Shown one piece after another: positions 46,655-56,506 of a DNA stretch of 64,000 bases. The position numbers and the translations under genes were made by a program. The notes beneath the pieces are model-generated. The model saw only the letters and a program-made list of their open reading frames with translations. It made no database searches and was not told the origin of the DNA. Source of the stretch: Enterobacter sp. CC120223-11 (GTDB lineage: Bacteria; Pseudomonadota; Gammaproteobacteria; Enterobacterales; Enterobacteriaceae); the NCBI RefSeq assembly GCF_900215375.1, contig NZ_OBEF01000001.1, forward strand, positions 248,001-312,000, given 5' to 3'. The stretch's first letter is position 1, and every line of letters starts with the position of its first letter.

Positions 46655-47510
46655 GGATTCGCTGGCAGAACAGGTGGCTGAACTGGCCTGGCGGGCAATG
46701 ATTGCCGAAGTGGAGCTTTCCCCTAAGCCAGGCCTTGTGGATCGCCACAACAGCGGCGCGCACAAGGATATGACGCTGAGGGATTTCTATCTCAGCGCAA
46801 ATGCCATTCATCCCTGGCTTGCCGATTTTGTGCGCTATGGCGCCATAAGCGCGGGGCTGGCTGAAACAGCCGTTTTGCCCGGGTTGCGGCAAACAGGCCT
46901 TGCCTGCGAGGCCGATATGTTTCGGGCAACGGGAGGGGTGAATACCCATAAGGGCAGCATCTTTTCGCTTGGGCTGCTTTGCGCGGCAGTGGGACGCCTG
47001 CATGAGCATCGCCTGCCTCTTACTTCGGAAAGCATTTGTTCGACTGCGGCGGCATTTTGCCGTGGGCTAACCGCTCGCGAATTGCAATCCGGCAACCTGC
47101 AGGGAACCGCAGGCCAGCGCCTGTATCAGACGCTGGGCCTCACCGGGGCTCGGGGTCAGGCAGAAACCGGCTATCCGCTGGTGCGTAATCTTGCGCTACC
47201 GCATGTGCAAAAATTGCGCAGCCTGCGCCTTCCCTCCGGTCGGGTATGGCTCGATACGCTGCTGGTGCTGATGGCATACAACGGCGACACCAACGTCGCT
47301 TCACGTGGCGGTCTGCAAGGGCTGCTTTGGATGCAGCAACGGGCAAGAACCCTGCTGCATCATGGCAGCGTCCGTCGGGAGGTGGACCTGCGCTCCCTGC
47401 ACGAATTCAACCGGCAGTGTATTGCCCGCAACCTGAGCCCGGGCGGCAGCGCCGACCTGCTGATTGTCACCCTCTTTTTAGATGAACTGTCCCGCTTAAC
47501 CGAAAGGTAA
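46626..47510 (+). CDS. citG: Triphosphoribosyl-dephospho-CoA synthase
   Basis: 294 residues (E. coli about 292). Makes 2'-(5''-triphosphoribosyl)-3'-dephospho-CoA from ATP and dephospho-CoA. Conserved blocks [36 protein letters not shown] and [14 protein letters not shown] 46626 (tandem with 46629) lies inside citX after GGAGA; earlier in-frame ATGs are within citX coding sequence and lack homology. Confidence 0.94.
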   Translation: MMPKTHRSAEDSLAEQVAELAWRAMIAEVELSPKPGLVDRHNSGAHKDMTLRDFYLSANAIHPWLADFVRYGAISAGLAETAVLPGLRQTGLACEADMFRATGGVNTHKGSIFSLGLLCAAVGRLHEHRLPLTSESICSTAAAFCRGLTARELQSGNLQGTAGQRLYQTLGLTGARGQAETGYPLVRNLALPHVQKLRSLRLPSGRVWLDTLLVLMAYNGDTNVASRGGLQGLLWMQQRARTLLHHGSVRREVDLRSLHEFNRQCIARNLSPGGSADLLIVTLFLDELSRLTER

Positions 47511-47541
47511 CTCTATAAAAATCCTTACAGGAGTTTCAGCT

Positions 47542-49005
47542 ATGTCCGTATCAAAAGAGAACATATGGAAATTGATAGCCCCTCTGCTGGTGATGGCCGT
47601 GATGTTAATCATTCCGGTACCCGACGGCATGCCCCCGCAGGCATGGCACTTCTTCGCCGTGTTCGTGGCGATGATTGTTGGCATGATCCTCGAACCCATT
47701 CCGGCTACTGCGATAAGCTTTATTGCCATGACGATATGCGTTATTGGCAGTGATTACCTGCTCTTTGATGCCAAAGAGCTGGCCGATCCGGCGTTTAACG
47801 CAGGAAAAGAAGCACTGAAATGGGGGCTGGCTGGTTTTTCCAGCACCACCGTCTGGCTGGTGTTTGGTGCCTTTATCTTCGCGCTGGGTTATGAGGTCAC
47901 CGGCCTCGGCAGACGTATCGCCCTGTTTATGGTCAAATTCATGGGAAAACGCACGCTGACGCTCGGCTACGCGATTGTGATAATCGATATCCTGCTGGCA
48001 CCATTCACTCCTTCAAACACCGCGCGCACTGGCGGTACCGTTTTTCCGGTGATCAAAAACCTGCCGCCCTTATTTCAGTCTTTTCCCAACGATCCCTCTT
48101 CCCGCCGCATCGGCGGCTATCTGATGTGGATGATGGTGATCAGTACCAGCCTTAGCTCCTCCATGTTTGTGACGGGAGCGGCGCCCAACGTGCTGGGGCT
48201 GGAGTTCGTCAACAAAATCGCGGGTATACAAATTAGCTGGCTAACGTGGTTTCTGAGCTTTTTGCCCGTCGGCATCCTGCTGCTGATCGTTGCCCCGTGG
48301 CTCTCATACGTGTTGTACAAGCCCGAAATTACCCACAGCGAAGAGGTTTCCGGCTGGGCGGGCAATGCGCTTAAAGAGATGGGCGCCCTGTCGCGAAAGG
48401 AACTCACGCTGATTTGCCTTGTTCTGCTGAGCCTGGCGCTTTGGGTATTTGGCGGCGACTTCATTGATGCAACGGCGGTGGGTCTGCTGGCCGTTTCCCT
48501 GATGCTTGCGCTACACGTTGTGCCGTGGAAAGAGATAACCCGTTATAACAGCGCCTGGAATACGCTGGTGAATCTGGCAACGCTGGTCGTTATGGCGAGC
48601 GGTCTGACCCGCTCAGGGTTTATCGGCTGGTTTGCTGCCACCATGAGCACGCATCTGGAGGGCTTCTCCGCCAATACCACGGTTATCGTGCTGGTGCTGG
48701 TTTTTTACTTTGCCCATTATCTGTTCGCCAGCCTCTCCGCACATACGGCCACGATGCTGCCGGTGATCCTGGCCGTAGGCAAAGGGATCCCTGGGGTGCC
48801 GATGGAGCATCTCTGCATTCTGCTGGTGTTGTCGATTGGGATTATGGGCTGCCTGACGCCCTACGCCACAGGTCCGGGCGTTATCATCTACGGCTGCGGC
48901 TACGTAAAGTCGAAGGACTACTGGCGGCTGGGGGCCATTTTTGGCGTGATTTACATCTCGCTGCTGCTGCTCGTCGGCTGGCCCATCCTTGCGATGTGGA
49001 ACTGA
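47542..49005 (+). CDS. citT: Citrate:succinate antiporter CitT
   Basis: 487 residues, the E. coli length. Divalent anion:Na+ symporter (DASS) family with about 12 membrane helices; SNTARTGGTVFPV and TSSSMFVTGAAPN-like SLSSSMFVTGAAPN are the paired substrate motifs. Exchanges external citrate for internal succinate during anaerobic citrate use. 31 bases after citG with AGGAG upstream of the ATG. Last gene of the cluster. Confidence 0.96.
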   Translation: MSVSKENIWKLIAPLLVMAVMLIIPVPDGMPPQAWHFFAVFVAMIVGMILEPIPATAISFIAMTICVIGSDYLLFDAKELADPAFNAGKEALKWGLAGFSSTTVWLVFGAFIFALGYEVTGLGRRIALFMVKFMGKRTLTLGYAIVIIDILLAPFTPSNTARTGGTVFPVIKNLPPLFQSFPNDPSSRRIGGYLMWMMVISTSLSSSMFVTGAAPNVLGLEFVNKIAGIQISWLTWFLSFLPVGILLLIVAPWLSYVLYKPEITHSEEVSGWAGNALKEMGALSRKELTLICLVLLSLALWVFGGDFIDATAVGLLAVSLMLALHVVPWKEITRYNSAWNTLVNLATLVVMASGLTRSGFIGWFAATMSTHLEGFSANTTVIVLVLVFYFAHYLFASLSAHTATMLPVILAVGKGIPGVPMEHLCILLVLSIGIMGCLTPYATGPGVIIYGCGYVKSKDYWRLGAIFGVIYISLLLLVGWPILAMWN

Positions 49006-49014
49006 TCTGTACTC

Positions 49015-49039
49015 ACGCTTCCCCGCGATGGGGAAGCGT
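49015..49039. terminator. Terminator between citT and cedA
   Basis: ACGCTTCCCC (49015-49024) pairs perfectly with GGGGAAGCGT (49030-49039). It touches the cedA stop codon. T-runs are weak on both sides. Confidence 0.7.
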
Positions 49040-49281
49040 TACTCTTCTACTTCCCCTTCCTGACGCATCTGCACCGCCCAGCGCTGAGCTGATTCCGGCA
49101 CGCTAAACGCCTGCGAACGCTTAAAACGGTTGTCCATCAGCACGAACGCCACGTATTTTCCCCGCAGCAGCCACACGTCACGAAAGCCATCTACTTTCGA
49201 GGCATGATCGGGCGGAGCCGGTTCGACACGCGGCACATAGCTGATAACTGGACGGTTGTTTTGTTGACGCAGCGGTTTCAT
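49039..49281 (-). CDS. cedA: Cell division activator CedA
   Basis: 80 residues, the E. coli length, with MKPLRQQNNRPVISYVPRVE and FRDVWLLRGKYVAFVLM. A small protein that binds RNA polymerase and DNA and relieves division arrest in dnaAcos cells. In E. coli katE lies on its 5' side and tcyP/ydjO nearby; here katE is absent and the cit cluster sits on its 3' side. Confidence 0.95.
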   Translation of the reverse strand: MKPLRQQNNRPVISYVPRVEPAPPDHASKVDGFRDVWLLRGKYVAFVLMDNRFKRSQAFSVPESAQRWAVQMRQEGEVEE

Positions 49282-49404
49282 AAGCGGAAAAGCACCAGAA
49301 CGGAAAACAGAGTCGGGAAAGCCCTATCATAGCCGATCGTGGCGGCAATCGTCGCGCTCTGCGTGTCATTGTTGCGGAAAAACGGTGAGCGGGTTAGCGT
49401 CAGG

Positions 49405-49433
49405 CAAAAAAATGCCGGGAACAGTCGCCCGGC
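49405..49433 (-). terminator. Terminator of the chb operon
   Basis: GCCGGG (49414-49419) pairs with CCCGGC (49428-49433); on the minus strand it is followed by ATTTTTTTG. A second hairpin, GGTGCCCG (49448-49455) with CGGGCACC (49465-49472), lies between it and the chbG stop. Confidence 0.82.
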
Positions 49434-49484
49434 CTAACCCCTAACACGGTGCCCGCAACAAAACCGGGCACCAGGCGTGACATT

Positions 49485-50243
49485 CTATACGTCGCGATAG
49501 CTACCGAGACGGTAACCCCGCTCCGCCACCGCGTATTTCAGCGAAGGCGAAGTGAGTACGTCCAGTTCCGTCAGACGTGGGTAGCAGTAAGCGCTGCCCA
49601 TAATGGTGTTGTCGACAAAAGCCGGATGGCACATCACTTCCAGCGACGATTCACCTGCCTGAGCAGAGGCTTCCAGCGTTTGCAGGAACAGCGCTTCGGT
49701 GATGGCCTCGCCGTAGAACTCGCTGGCAAAACCGTCACTGCTGCGCACGCCCTGATCGTCCAGGCCGTGCAGCTTCTGTACCTGCCGATCAACGCGCATC
49801 GCCACCCCTTTTGCTTTGGCGAATGCCGCCACAATCGGGAAAATCTGCGGGATCATATGCACATGGTGGTGGCTGTCGAAATGCGTGGGCTCGCAGCCGA
49901 ACAGATCGACAAAACGGTGATACTGACAATCCAGCTCGCGGGCAATTTCCTCGAGCGGGAGGATGTCTTCTTCCGCCATCTGCCAGATCCACTTCCCGAG
50001 CTTGCCTTCGCGCGTCAGGCCCGGCATTGAAGACAATGGCATCCCGAGCGTCAGCACAAAGTGCATTCCCACGGCCAGCTCCGGTAAACAGCGGCTCAGC
50101 TGGGCCGCGTGTTCGATAGCCGCGCCGTTAACCAGCGCGGTAGTAGAGGTGACCAGACCGTTTTTGCAGGCATCGACAATGCCGTAGTTCTGCCCTTTGC
50201 TCAGGCCGAAGTCATCGGCGTTAACGATTAGCACGCGTTCCAT
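49485..50243 (-). CDS. chbG: Chitooligosaccharide monodeacetylase ChbG
   Basis: 252 residues of the YdjC family. Removes one acetyl group from chitobiose-6-phosphate, a step needed for induction by ChbR and for cleavage by ChbF. Metal ligands in VNADDFGLS and DSHHHVHM, plus [11 protein letters not shown] 50243 (MERVLIV) has GGAG six bases upstream; a TTG two codons earlier was rejected. Last gene of the chb operon, 12 bases after chbF. Confidence 0.95.
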   Translation of the reverse strand: MERVLIVNADDFGLSKGQNYGIVDACKNGLVTSTTALVNGAAIEHAAQLSRCLPELAVGMHFVLTLGMPLSSMPGLTREGKLGKWIWQMAEEDILPLEEIARELDCQYHRFVDLFGCEPTHFDSHHHVHMIPQIFPIVAAFAKAKGVAMRVDRQVQKLHGLDDQGVRSSDGFASEFYGEAITEALFLQTLEASAQAGESSLEVMCHPAFVDNTIMGSAYCYPRLTELDVLTSPSLKYAVAERGYRLGSYRDV

Positions 50244-50255
50244 CTGCAACTCCTT

Positions 50256-51602
50256 TTACTGCTTGAGGGTTTTCACCGTTTCGGCAAAGTTCGGCAGCCA
50301 CTTCTCGTGGGCGAGGATCAGCTCGCGGGCCAGGACCTCAGCGTCTTTGTCGGAATGAATCAGCGGGCTCAGGTTCAGCGCCAGCAGCACATCGTTAAAT
50401 TCACCGCTCAGCGCTGCATGGCTGGCCGCCACTTCAAAGCCTTTAATGGTGTGGATAAGACCCAGCACTTTATCATCGAAGTGAGTCAGGCGTGGGTGTG
50501 GCTTCGCGCCTTCGCTGCCGAGAATGCAGGTCATTTCTACAGCCCAGTCTGCCGGAATATTATCGACGTGGCCGTGATGCGGCACGTTGACGTAATGCTC
50601 GGTCTGCTTGTTATTGTAGATAGCGTTAATCACTTCGCATGCGGCATCGGAATAGTATGCCCCGCCGCGCTGCTCCAGCTCTTTCGGCTTGATGTTGAGG
50701 TCCGGATCTTTGTAGAGATCGAACAGCTGCTTCTCAACTTTCTGCACAACCTGCGCACGCGCGCCGCCTTTGTAGTATTCGCCCATTTCAATCGCCAGCA
50801 TCTCTTTCTGCTTGAAGTAGTACAGCAGATAAGAGCACGGCAGCAGGTTCAGGGAGCGAATCAGCCCTTCGCTGAACGGCATATCGAAGATGTTCTTCAC
50901 GGTGTTAGCGGTGAGCTTGCCGGAGGCTACGCCGTCCAGCAGTTCAGCAAAGCGGGACTCACCGTTTACGATAACGTCGCGGATGAACACCATGTGGTTC
51001 AGGCCGAACAGATCGATGGAGAGATCGTCGCTTTCAGAGAGCTTCAGCACGTCGGTGATGAACATTTTCATCCCCACCGGAATGTTGCACACGCCGATAA
51101 AACGCTTGAAATTGGTGTGACGGTAAACGGCTTCGGTCACCATCCCGGCCGGGTTGGTAAAGTTAATCACCCACGCGTCCGGGCAAATTTCCTGCACGTC
51201 TTTAATGATGTCGAAAACCACCGGAATGGTGCGCAGCCCTTTGAACAGGCCGCCTGCGCCGTTGGTTTCCTGGCCGAGATAGCCGTGGCTCAGTGGAATA
51301 CGCTCATCTTTCTCACGCGCCTGCAGCTGGCCGACGCGCAGCTGAGTAGTGACGAAGTCCGCATCCTTCAACGCTTCACGACGGTTGAGGGTTTTGTGCA
51401 CGGTCATCGGCACGCCCGCTTTCTGTACCATGCGTTCGCACAGGGCGTGGATGATGTCGAGCTTCTCCTGACCGCCCTCCACGTCCACCAGCCACAGTTC
51501 TGTCACGGGCAGTTCGTGATAACGCTTGAGAAAACCTTCCAGTAATTCCGGGGTGTAGCTGCTGCCGCCGCCGATGGTCACAACTTTTAATTTATGGCTC
51601 AT
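50256..51602 (-). CDS. chbF: 6-phospho-beta-glucosidase / monoacetylchitobiose-6-phosphate hydrolase ChbF
   Basis: 448 residues, glycoside hydrolase family 4. NAD-binding VVTIGGGSSYTPELLEG at the N-terminus, metal-binding Cys in GVCNIPVG and the following NHM motif GLNHMVFIRD. GH4 enzymes use NAD+ and Mn2+ in a redox-elimination mechanism. ATG 51602 (MSHKLKVV) matches E. coli; eight upstream codons are not conserved. Confidence 0.95.
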   Translation of the reverse strand: MSHKLKVVTIGGGSSYTPELLEGFLKRYHELPVTELWLVDVEGGQEKLDIIHALCERMVQKAGVPMTVHKTLNRREALKDADFVTTQLRVGQLQAREKDERIPLSHGYLGQETNGAGGLFKGLRTIPVVFDIIKDVQEICPDAWVINFTNPAGMVTEAVYRHTNFKRFIGVCNIPVGMKMFITDVLKLSESDDLSIDLFGLNHMVFIRDVIVNGESRFAELLDGVASGKLTANTVKNIFDMPFSEGLIRSLNLLPCSYLLYYFKQKEMLAIEMGEYYKGGARAQVVQKVEKQLFDLYKDPDLNIKPKELEQRGGAYYSDAACEVINAIYNNKQTEHYVNVPHHGHVDNIPADWAVEMTCILGSEGAKPHPRLTHFDDKVLGLIHTIKGFEVAASHAALSGEFNDVLLALNLSPLIHSDKDAEVLARELILAHEKWLPNFAETVKTLKQ

Positions 51603-51700
51603 AACTTTCTCCCTCGTGATCCGCAATCCAGGTGTGGCGAAACCTCCACGCAGATGCGGATAGCTAAACGAATTCGGTGCGTGCGGTAAACCGCACGGCG

Positions 51701-52540
51701 TTAATTAATCACGGTGAGCTGTTTGCGATACTGGCTTGGGGTGAAAGAGGTCAGCTTTTTAAAGGTCTTAATAAAAAGACTCGGGCTGCTGTAACCTGAT
51801 TCATACGCAATATCGGTCACCGTGTAATTGGTAATTTCAAGCTGCTTCATGGCGAAGTTAATGCGGATGTCATTAATTATCTGCATTGGCGTTTTACTGT
51901 AATAACGCTGGGTTGCCCGGGTCAGATATTCCTGAGACTTTTCGGACAGCGCCACCATATTTTCCAGCGCACCTTCACCAAATTTATGTTTATCGTGCAT
52001 CTCTTCCACGGTGGTTTTTAACCACTGAGGGACAACGTCCAGTGCCTGTTCTTCACGGAAATGGCGCAGGCGGTTAATCACATAAAATGAGACAACTTCA
52101 ATAAACTCATCAAATTCACTTTCACGGAAATTGAGCGAAGCAATTACCGACTCTATATAGCTGAGAAAGGGACTCTTAACCGAGTAGACCTGAGAGGCCA
52201 CCAGAAAGCCCGGCAGCAGCGGCTGATAGTGCTCTTCAAAGAAGCGCTTGCTGATGCCAACGTTCAGAATGCGGGTCGCGCCGAACTCGTAGAAGCTCTG
52301 GTGGTGCGACCCCATCGGGATGAAGACGAAGTCTCCGCGCTCCAGCATCACCCGTTTGCCATTGATTTCCTGATAATAGCGCCCGGTCAGTACGAGGGTG
52401 TACTCGTAGTAGTCATGCTGATGCAGCCCGCTGATGCTTTCGGTTTTGTTGTAGATAAAGACATGGAAATTTTTCCCGTTAAACAGCTGCTGTTCAAGCG
52501 CGGTACTGATTTCCAGGGTCGTCATCTTAGGTTGCCTCAT
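51701..52540 (-). CDS. chbR: AraC-family regulator ChbR
   Basis: 279 residues (E. coli 280). N-terminal cupin ([19 protein letters not shown]) and C-terminal double helix-turn-helix ([27 protein letters not shown]). Dual regulator: represses the chb operon without inducer and activates with deacetylated chitobiose-6-P together with CRP. It lies inside the operon, 15 bases after chbA. An ATG five codons in is an alternative start. Confidence 0.95.
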   Translation of the reverse strand: MRQPKMTTLEISTALEQQLFNGKNFHVFIYNKTESISGLHQHDYYEYTLVLTGRYYQEINGKRVMLERGDFVFIPMGSHHQSFYEFGATRILNVGISKRFFEEHYQPLLPGFLVASQVYSVKSPFLSYIESVIASLNFRESEFDEFIEVVSFYVINRLRHFREEQALDVVPQWLKTTVEEMHDKHKFGEGALENMVALSEKSQEYLTRATQRYYSKTPMQIINDIRINFAMKQLEITNYTVTDIAYESGYSSPSLFIKTFKKLTSFTPSQYRKQLTVIN

Positions 52541-52555
52541 CGTGGTATCTGCCCG

Positions 52556-52906
52556 TTATTGTACCTTCTCGTGAAGCTCAATCAATTCGGCAACCAGCTC
52601 GCGAGCGAGCATTGAGGTCATAAGATGATCCTGCGCATGAACCAGCACCAGGCTGACCTTCATTTTGCCTTCACCTTCGTCGTTTTCAATCAGCTGGGTC
52701 TGTACGCGATGCGCTTCGCTCAGCGCCACGCGGGATTGTTCCATGGTGGCTTTCGCCGTAACGAAATCGCCCTGCTTGGCCTGCTTCAGTGCGGTGTAGG
52801 CCAGGCTGCGTGCCTGTCCGGAGTTGATGATAAGGCCCATTACCACTTCTTCGAGGTCGCTTTCCTTAACCTCTGTGTCTGCCACGATATGATCCAGATC
52901 GAACAT
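52556..52906 (-). CDS. chbA: Chitobiose PTS enzyme IIA
   Basis: 116 residues, the E. coli length; lactose/cellobiose-type IIA. The phosphorylated His is His90 in LVLVHAQDH. Helical bundle that forms a trimer and passes phosphate from HPr to ChbB. Lies 55 bases after chbC. Confidence 0.95.
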   Translation of the reverse strand: MFDLDHIVADTEVKESDLEEVVMGLIINSGQARSLAYTALKQAKQGDFVTAKATMEQSRVALSEAHRVQTQLIENDEGEGKMKVSLVLVHAQDHLMTSMLARELVAELIELHEKVQ

Positions 52907-52961
52907 ATTTATTCCCTCTTACGTCTGGCGGTACGGGGCGCTAACCCCGCACCGCGTTACA

Positions 52962-54320
52962 TCAGAATTTCAGTGCGTTAGCGATGTCTTCTTCGCTTTC
53001 TTCTTCGTCAATGACGGCCTGTGCTTTGTTCGACACCACCACGAATGGCAGGTAAACCAGAACCGAGATGCCGAGGTTGAAGAGTGCCAGCAGCAGTGCA
53101 GCTACGCTTCCGTTGGTGTTAAAGAACGCGCCCAGACCGGTTGGCATCGTCCACGGTGCCAGGTTGGTGATTGGCGGGATAAGCCCCAGACCGTAGGCAG
53201 ACATGGTGATGGCGGCCAGCAGTGGCTGAATCAGCACGAACGGGATGAACATAACCGGGTTCATGATGATTGGCAGGCCAAACAGAATCGGTTCGTTAAT
53301 CTGGAAGATGCCTGACGGCAGCGCCAGCTTCGCAACCTGACGATGGTCAGCGCGGCGTGAAGCGATAAAGATGGCGATAATCAGACCCAGTGTTGCACCT
53401 GTACCGCCGAGGAAGATATAGGAATCCAGCATCGGCTTCGCCCACATGTGGAACGATTTGCCTGCCGCCAGCGCCGCTTCAACAGAACCGTACTGCTGGT
53501 AAATCTGAATGTTTTCCAGCGCCCATGGCGTCATGATGCCGTTGTCCAGCGCGGTGAGCGCCAGAGAACCGTGCACGCCGAAGAACCACAGCAGTGAAGT
53601 AAAGATGACATACGCCCAGCCCACTACGGCACCCATCGACGCCAGCGGCGTAGAAATGGAATCCATGATGATCTGGTGGAAGTTGGTCTGCCAGTGGGTC
53701 AGCGCCCAGGCAATCACGCCGAAGATAGAAAGGATAATGAAGCCAGGGATTACCGCTGAGAACGAGCGGGAAACGGAGCCCGGCACGCTGTCTGGCAGCT
53801 TAATCACCCAGTTACGACGAACGATAAAGGTGAACATTTCCGCGACCACGAGGCCAATGACAATACCGGAAATGATGTTTGCCCCACCGAGCCAGTTCGC
53901 CCCTACCGCATAGGCTTCGCCCACGCTGTACGGCGTCACGGTCATAAATGCTGCTACGGACAGCAGTCCGGCTGCAAAAGGATCGACTTTACGTTCTTCA
54001 GCTAACGCCATGCCTATGAAAAAAGGCGCCATCAGCGACATAATGCCCAACGTACCGTTGTACACGTTGCCGCCGATGGCTTTAAAACCATTCAGGGTCT
54101 CAATGGTGGAAGCGTCTAACCGAATGCCCATCGAATAGAAAAACGAACCTTCGCCAAAACTCAAAAACACGTTGTTGATAAGAACAAACATGGCCCCTGC
54201 GAGGGTCAACGGCATTAACTTAATAAAGCCGTTTTTAATCGCATTGACGTGCGGCTGCTTTCCTATTTTTACAGCAAAAGGAAGGAGTACCTTTTCAAGA
54301 GAGCTAATAACTTTACTCAT
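52962..54320 (-). CDS. chbC: Chitobiose PTS enzyme IIC
   Basis: 452 residues, membrane channel of the lactose/cellobiose PTS family, about ten helices; contains [14 protein letters not shown]-like [18 protein letters not shown]. Imports N,N'-diacetylchitobiose and related sugars while they are phosphorylated by ChbB. Preceded by a 91-base spacer from chbB that holds the ChiX-complementary sequence. Confidence 0.95.
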   Translation of the reverse strand: MSKVISSLEKVLLPFAVKIGKQPHVNAIKNGFIKLMPLTLAGAMFVLINNVFLSFGEGSFFYSMGIRLDASTIETLNGFKAIGGNVYNGTLGIMSLMAPFFIGMALAEERKVDPFAAGLLSVAAFMTVTPYSVGEAYAVGANWLGGANIISGIVIGLVVAEMFTFIVRRNWVIKLPDSVPGSVSRSFSAVIPGFIILSIFGVIAWALTHWQTNFHQIIMDSISTPLASMGAVVGWAYVIFTSLLWFFGVHGSLALTALDNGIMTPWALENIQIYQQYGSVEAALAAGKSFHMWAKPMLDSYIFLGGTGATLGLIIAIFIASRRADHRQVAKLALPSGIFQINEPILFGLPIIMNPVMFIPFVLIQPLLAAITMSAYGLGLIPPITNLAPWTMPTGLGAFFNTNGSVAALLLALFNLGISVLVYLPFVVVSNKAQAVIDEEESEEDIANALKF

Positions 54321-54376
54321 AGAAAATACCCTTAATGACCGTCATCCAATGACGACGGCGATTGTGTGTGAAATTA

Positions 54377-54388
54377 CTCTTTGACGGG
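54377..54388 (-). promoter_or_regulatory. ChiX sRNA target/trap in the chbB-chbC spacer
   Basis: On the minus strand the spacer reads CCCGTCAAAGAGTAATTT. This is complementary to the ChiX (MicM) seed CTCTTTGACGGG over 12 bases, and five more bases pair after one mismatch. In E. coli and Salmonella the same spacer sequesters ChiX when the chb operon is induced, relieving chitoporin repression. The chiX gene itself is not in this window. Confidence 0.82.
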
Positions 54389-54411
54389 AAAATTAAATCA
54401 AAATAAAAAAA

Positions 54412-54732
54412 TTATTGCGCTGCGGCTTTCTTAATGGCGGCAACAGCGGCTTTAAGCACACCTAAACCATCTACTTTGCCGTACAAAATAGAATCGATCA
54501 CTTCCACTGGCTTATTTGGCAGCAGACGTTGAATTTCTGGCAACATATACGCAATTTGTGGGCCCAGTAATACGACATCGGCCGCTTCGCCTTTTTCGCC
54601 CGCGAGGGTTTCAGGGAATGCTTCAATAATGACCGGTACTTCGTATTTCTCAGCCTGGGCTCGCATTTTCGACACCAGCAGAGAGGTGGACATGCCCGCA
54701 GAACAGAACAGATAGATATGTTTCTTTTCCAT
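54412..54732 (-). CDS. chbB: Chitobiose PTS enzyme IIB
   Basis: 106 residues, the E. coli length. The phosphorylated cysteine is Cys10 in [11 protein letters not shown]. First gene of chbBCARFG. ATG 54732 follows GGAAGCGAGT; a longer frame upstream is not conserved. Confidence 0.95.
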   Translation of the reverse strand: MEKKHIYLFCSAGMSTSLLVSKMRAQAEKYEVPVIIEAFPETLAGEKGEAADVVLLGPQIAYMLPEIQRLLPNKPVEVIDSILYGKVDGLGVLKAAVAAIKKAAAQ

Positions 54733-54931
54733 ACTCGCTTCCTCAATTTGCATTTTCTGACCACTACCTGCTGATGCATCCAGTCTCAACAGGGGGTGTA
54801 ATGATGGTAACGAATTGTTACTTTGTGTTTATGGGGTCAGTATACGGCATTGAATCGGGGCAAGATAATTCCTGGTAGACCTAAATTGTCTCTCATTGAC
54901 CTTCGGTTATGACTACCCTCACATTTTGGCC

Positions 54932-54954
54932 AAATAATTCGCGCAATTAAATAA
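54932..54954. promoter_or_regulatory. Candidate NagC-type operator upstream of chbB
   Basis: AAATAATTCGCGCAATTAAATAA is an AT-rich imperfect palindrome (AATT-CGCGC-AATT core). NagC represses chb in E. coli from two sites upstream of the promoter, and their sequences are of this type. Visual match only. Confidence 0.3.
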
Positions 54955-54971
54955 GCATGATTTCTCAACAA

Positions 54972-54997
54972 AAAGCCCGACTCAAAGGTCGGGCTTT
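54972..54997 (-). terminator. osmE terminator
   Basis: AAAGCCCGAC (54972-54981) pairs with GTCGGGCTTT (54988-54997), followed on the minus strand by TTTGTTGAG. Confidence 0.85.
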
Positions 54998-55026
54998 CGC
55001 ATAACTCAGCAGATTATGTGAGTTGG

Positions 55027-55365
55027 CTACTTGGCAGCCTGCGGGTCGGTATCGTACTCGGCACAGGTCTGATAGCCGGAATTCATCACGTGTCCGGTGT
55101 TATCCAGTGCGACGAAGTAGGTTTCAGCTTTACCATCCCGTTGACCCAGGATGTAGGTCTGACAAGTCCCCTTCGCATGAATCATTGTGATCTCAGATGA
55201 CGGCTTACCGGCAATCTGCATAACCTGGTCACGGCTCATGCCTTTTTTGACGTCTTTAACGACCGGCTGCGTGAACTGATCCGTGGTCCGATCGTAAGCG
55301 GTACAACCCGCCAACATGGTCAATACTGCTGCTGCACCTAAAATTCCCGCTACGTTCTTGTTCAT
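55027..55365 (-). CDS. osmE: Osmotically inducible lipoprotein OsmE
   Basis: 112 residues, the E. coli length. Signal peptide with lipobox TMLAGC (Cys21); then a SmpA/OmlA-like (BamE-type) fold with [19 protein letters not shown]. Outer-membrane lipoprotein induced by high osmolarity in E. coli. GAGGAC precedes the ATG. Divergent from nadE. Confidence 0.96.
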   Translation of the reverse strand: MNKNVAGILGAAAVLTMLAGCTAYDRTTDQFTQPVVKDVKKGMSRDQVMQIAGKPSSEITMIHAKGTCQTYILGQRDGKAETYFVALDNTGHVMNSGYQTCAEYDTDPQAAK

Positions 55366-55586
55366 ATTCCGTCCTCTTTTTTATCAGTGTGTTATAAGCC
55401 TGGAATAAAGAGTGGTATTTTTCAACCTCAGGTCTGAAATGGGATAACTTTAGGAAAGTTCTACTAAAAATGAGATTTCCTGTTGAATCGCCTCATTTTG
55501 CGCCACTCAAAACTGTGATCCTTGTCGTTTTCCCGGCAAAGAGGTAGCTTTAGCAGATACACGACGAATCATTCTGGGAGGGGTAA

Positions 55587-56414
55587 ATGGCTCTGCAGCA
55601 AGAGATTATCGCGGCACTCGGGGCGAAACCGCAGGTTAACAGCGAGGAAGAGATCCGCCGCAGCGTGGACTTTCTCAAATCCTATTTGACGACATATCCG
55701 TTCATTAAATCACTGGTGCTTGGCATCAGCGGCGGCCAGGACTCTACGTTGACCGGCAAACTGTGCCAGATGGCCATCAGCGAGCTGCGCAAAGAGAGTG
55801 GCGACGACAGCCTGCAGTTTATTGCCGTGCGCTTGCCGTACGGCGTACAGGCTGATGAGCAGGATTGCCAGGATGCCATTGAGTTTATCCAGCCGGACCG
55901 CGTGCTGACGGTCAATATTAAAGGCGCTGTGCTGGCAAGCGAGCAGGCGTTGCGCGAGGCAGGTATTGAGCTGAGCGATTTTGTGCGCGGCAACGAAAAA
56001 GCGCGCGAGCGCATGAAGGCGCAGTACAGCATTGCGGGCATGGTTAAGGGCGTAGTGGTTGGCACCGATCATGCCGCTGAGGCCATCACCGGTTTCTTCA
56101 CCAAATACGGCGACGGCGGCACCGACATCAACCCGATTTTCCGCCTTAATAAACGCCAGGGCAAACAGCTGTTAGCGTCCCTCGGTTGCCCGGAGCATCT
56201 CTATAAGAAAGCCCCAACGGCTGACCTCGAGGACGACCGCCCTTCTCTGCCGGACGAAGCCGCACTCGGCGTGACTTACGATAACATCGACGATTATCTG
56301 GAAGGCAAAACGGTTGACGCCGGAACCGCCAAAATCATCGAAGGCTGGTACCTGAAGACGGAGCACAAGCGCCGTCCGCCGATCACGGTGTTTGACGATT
56401 TCTGGAAACGTTAA
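55587..56414 (+). CDS. nadE: NH3-dependent NAD+ synthetase
   Basis: 275 residues, the E. coli length. The ATP pyrophosphatase loop SGGQDST is at about residue 51. Amidates nicotinic acid adenine dinucleotide with ammonia; no glutaminase domain. GGGAGGGG precedes the ATG. Monocistronic, followed by a clear terminator. Confidence 0.97.
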   Translation: MALQQEIIAALGAKPQVNSEEEIRRSVDFLKSYLTTYPFIKSLVLGISGGQDSTLTGKLCQMAISELRKESGDDSLQFIAVRLPYGVQADEQDCQDAIEFIQPDRVLTVNIKGAVLASEQALREAGIELSDFVRGNEKARERMKAQYSIAGMVKGVVVGTDHAAEAITGFFTKYGDGGTDINPIFRLNKRQGKQLLASLGCPEHLYKKAPTADLEDDRPSLPDEAALGVTYDNIDDYLEGKTVDAGTAKIIEGWYLKTEHKRRPPITVFDDFWKR

Positions 56415-56420
56415 TCTGCC

Positions 56421-56446
56421 ACGCCCTGTCATCAGGGCGTTTTTTC
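56421..56446 (+). terminator. nadE terminator
   Basis: ACGCCCTG (56421-56428) pairs with CAGGGCGT (56433-56440), followed by five more T residues. Confidence 0.9.
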
Positions 56447-56474
56447 ACCTTCCGCATTTCATTCCTGGCTGCTA

Positions 56475-56494
56475 CACTGGATAAATAAACAGCA
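56475..56494. promoter_or_regulatory. LexA box upstream of cho
   Basis: CTGG-N8-ACAG (56477-56492, CTGGATAAATAAACAG). E. coli cho has the same CTGG-type SOS box. It ends about 14 bases before the cho start codon. Confidence 0.85.
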
Positions 56495-56506
56495 TCAGGA
56501 GTACCT

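Noticed and set aside
50307-51545. 412-codon open frame on the plus strand
   Set aside because: It is the antisense shadow of chbF, with no ribosome site and His/Gln-rich composition typical of a reversed GC-rich gene.
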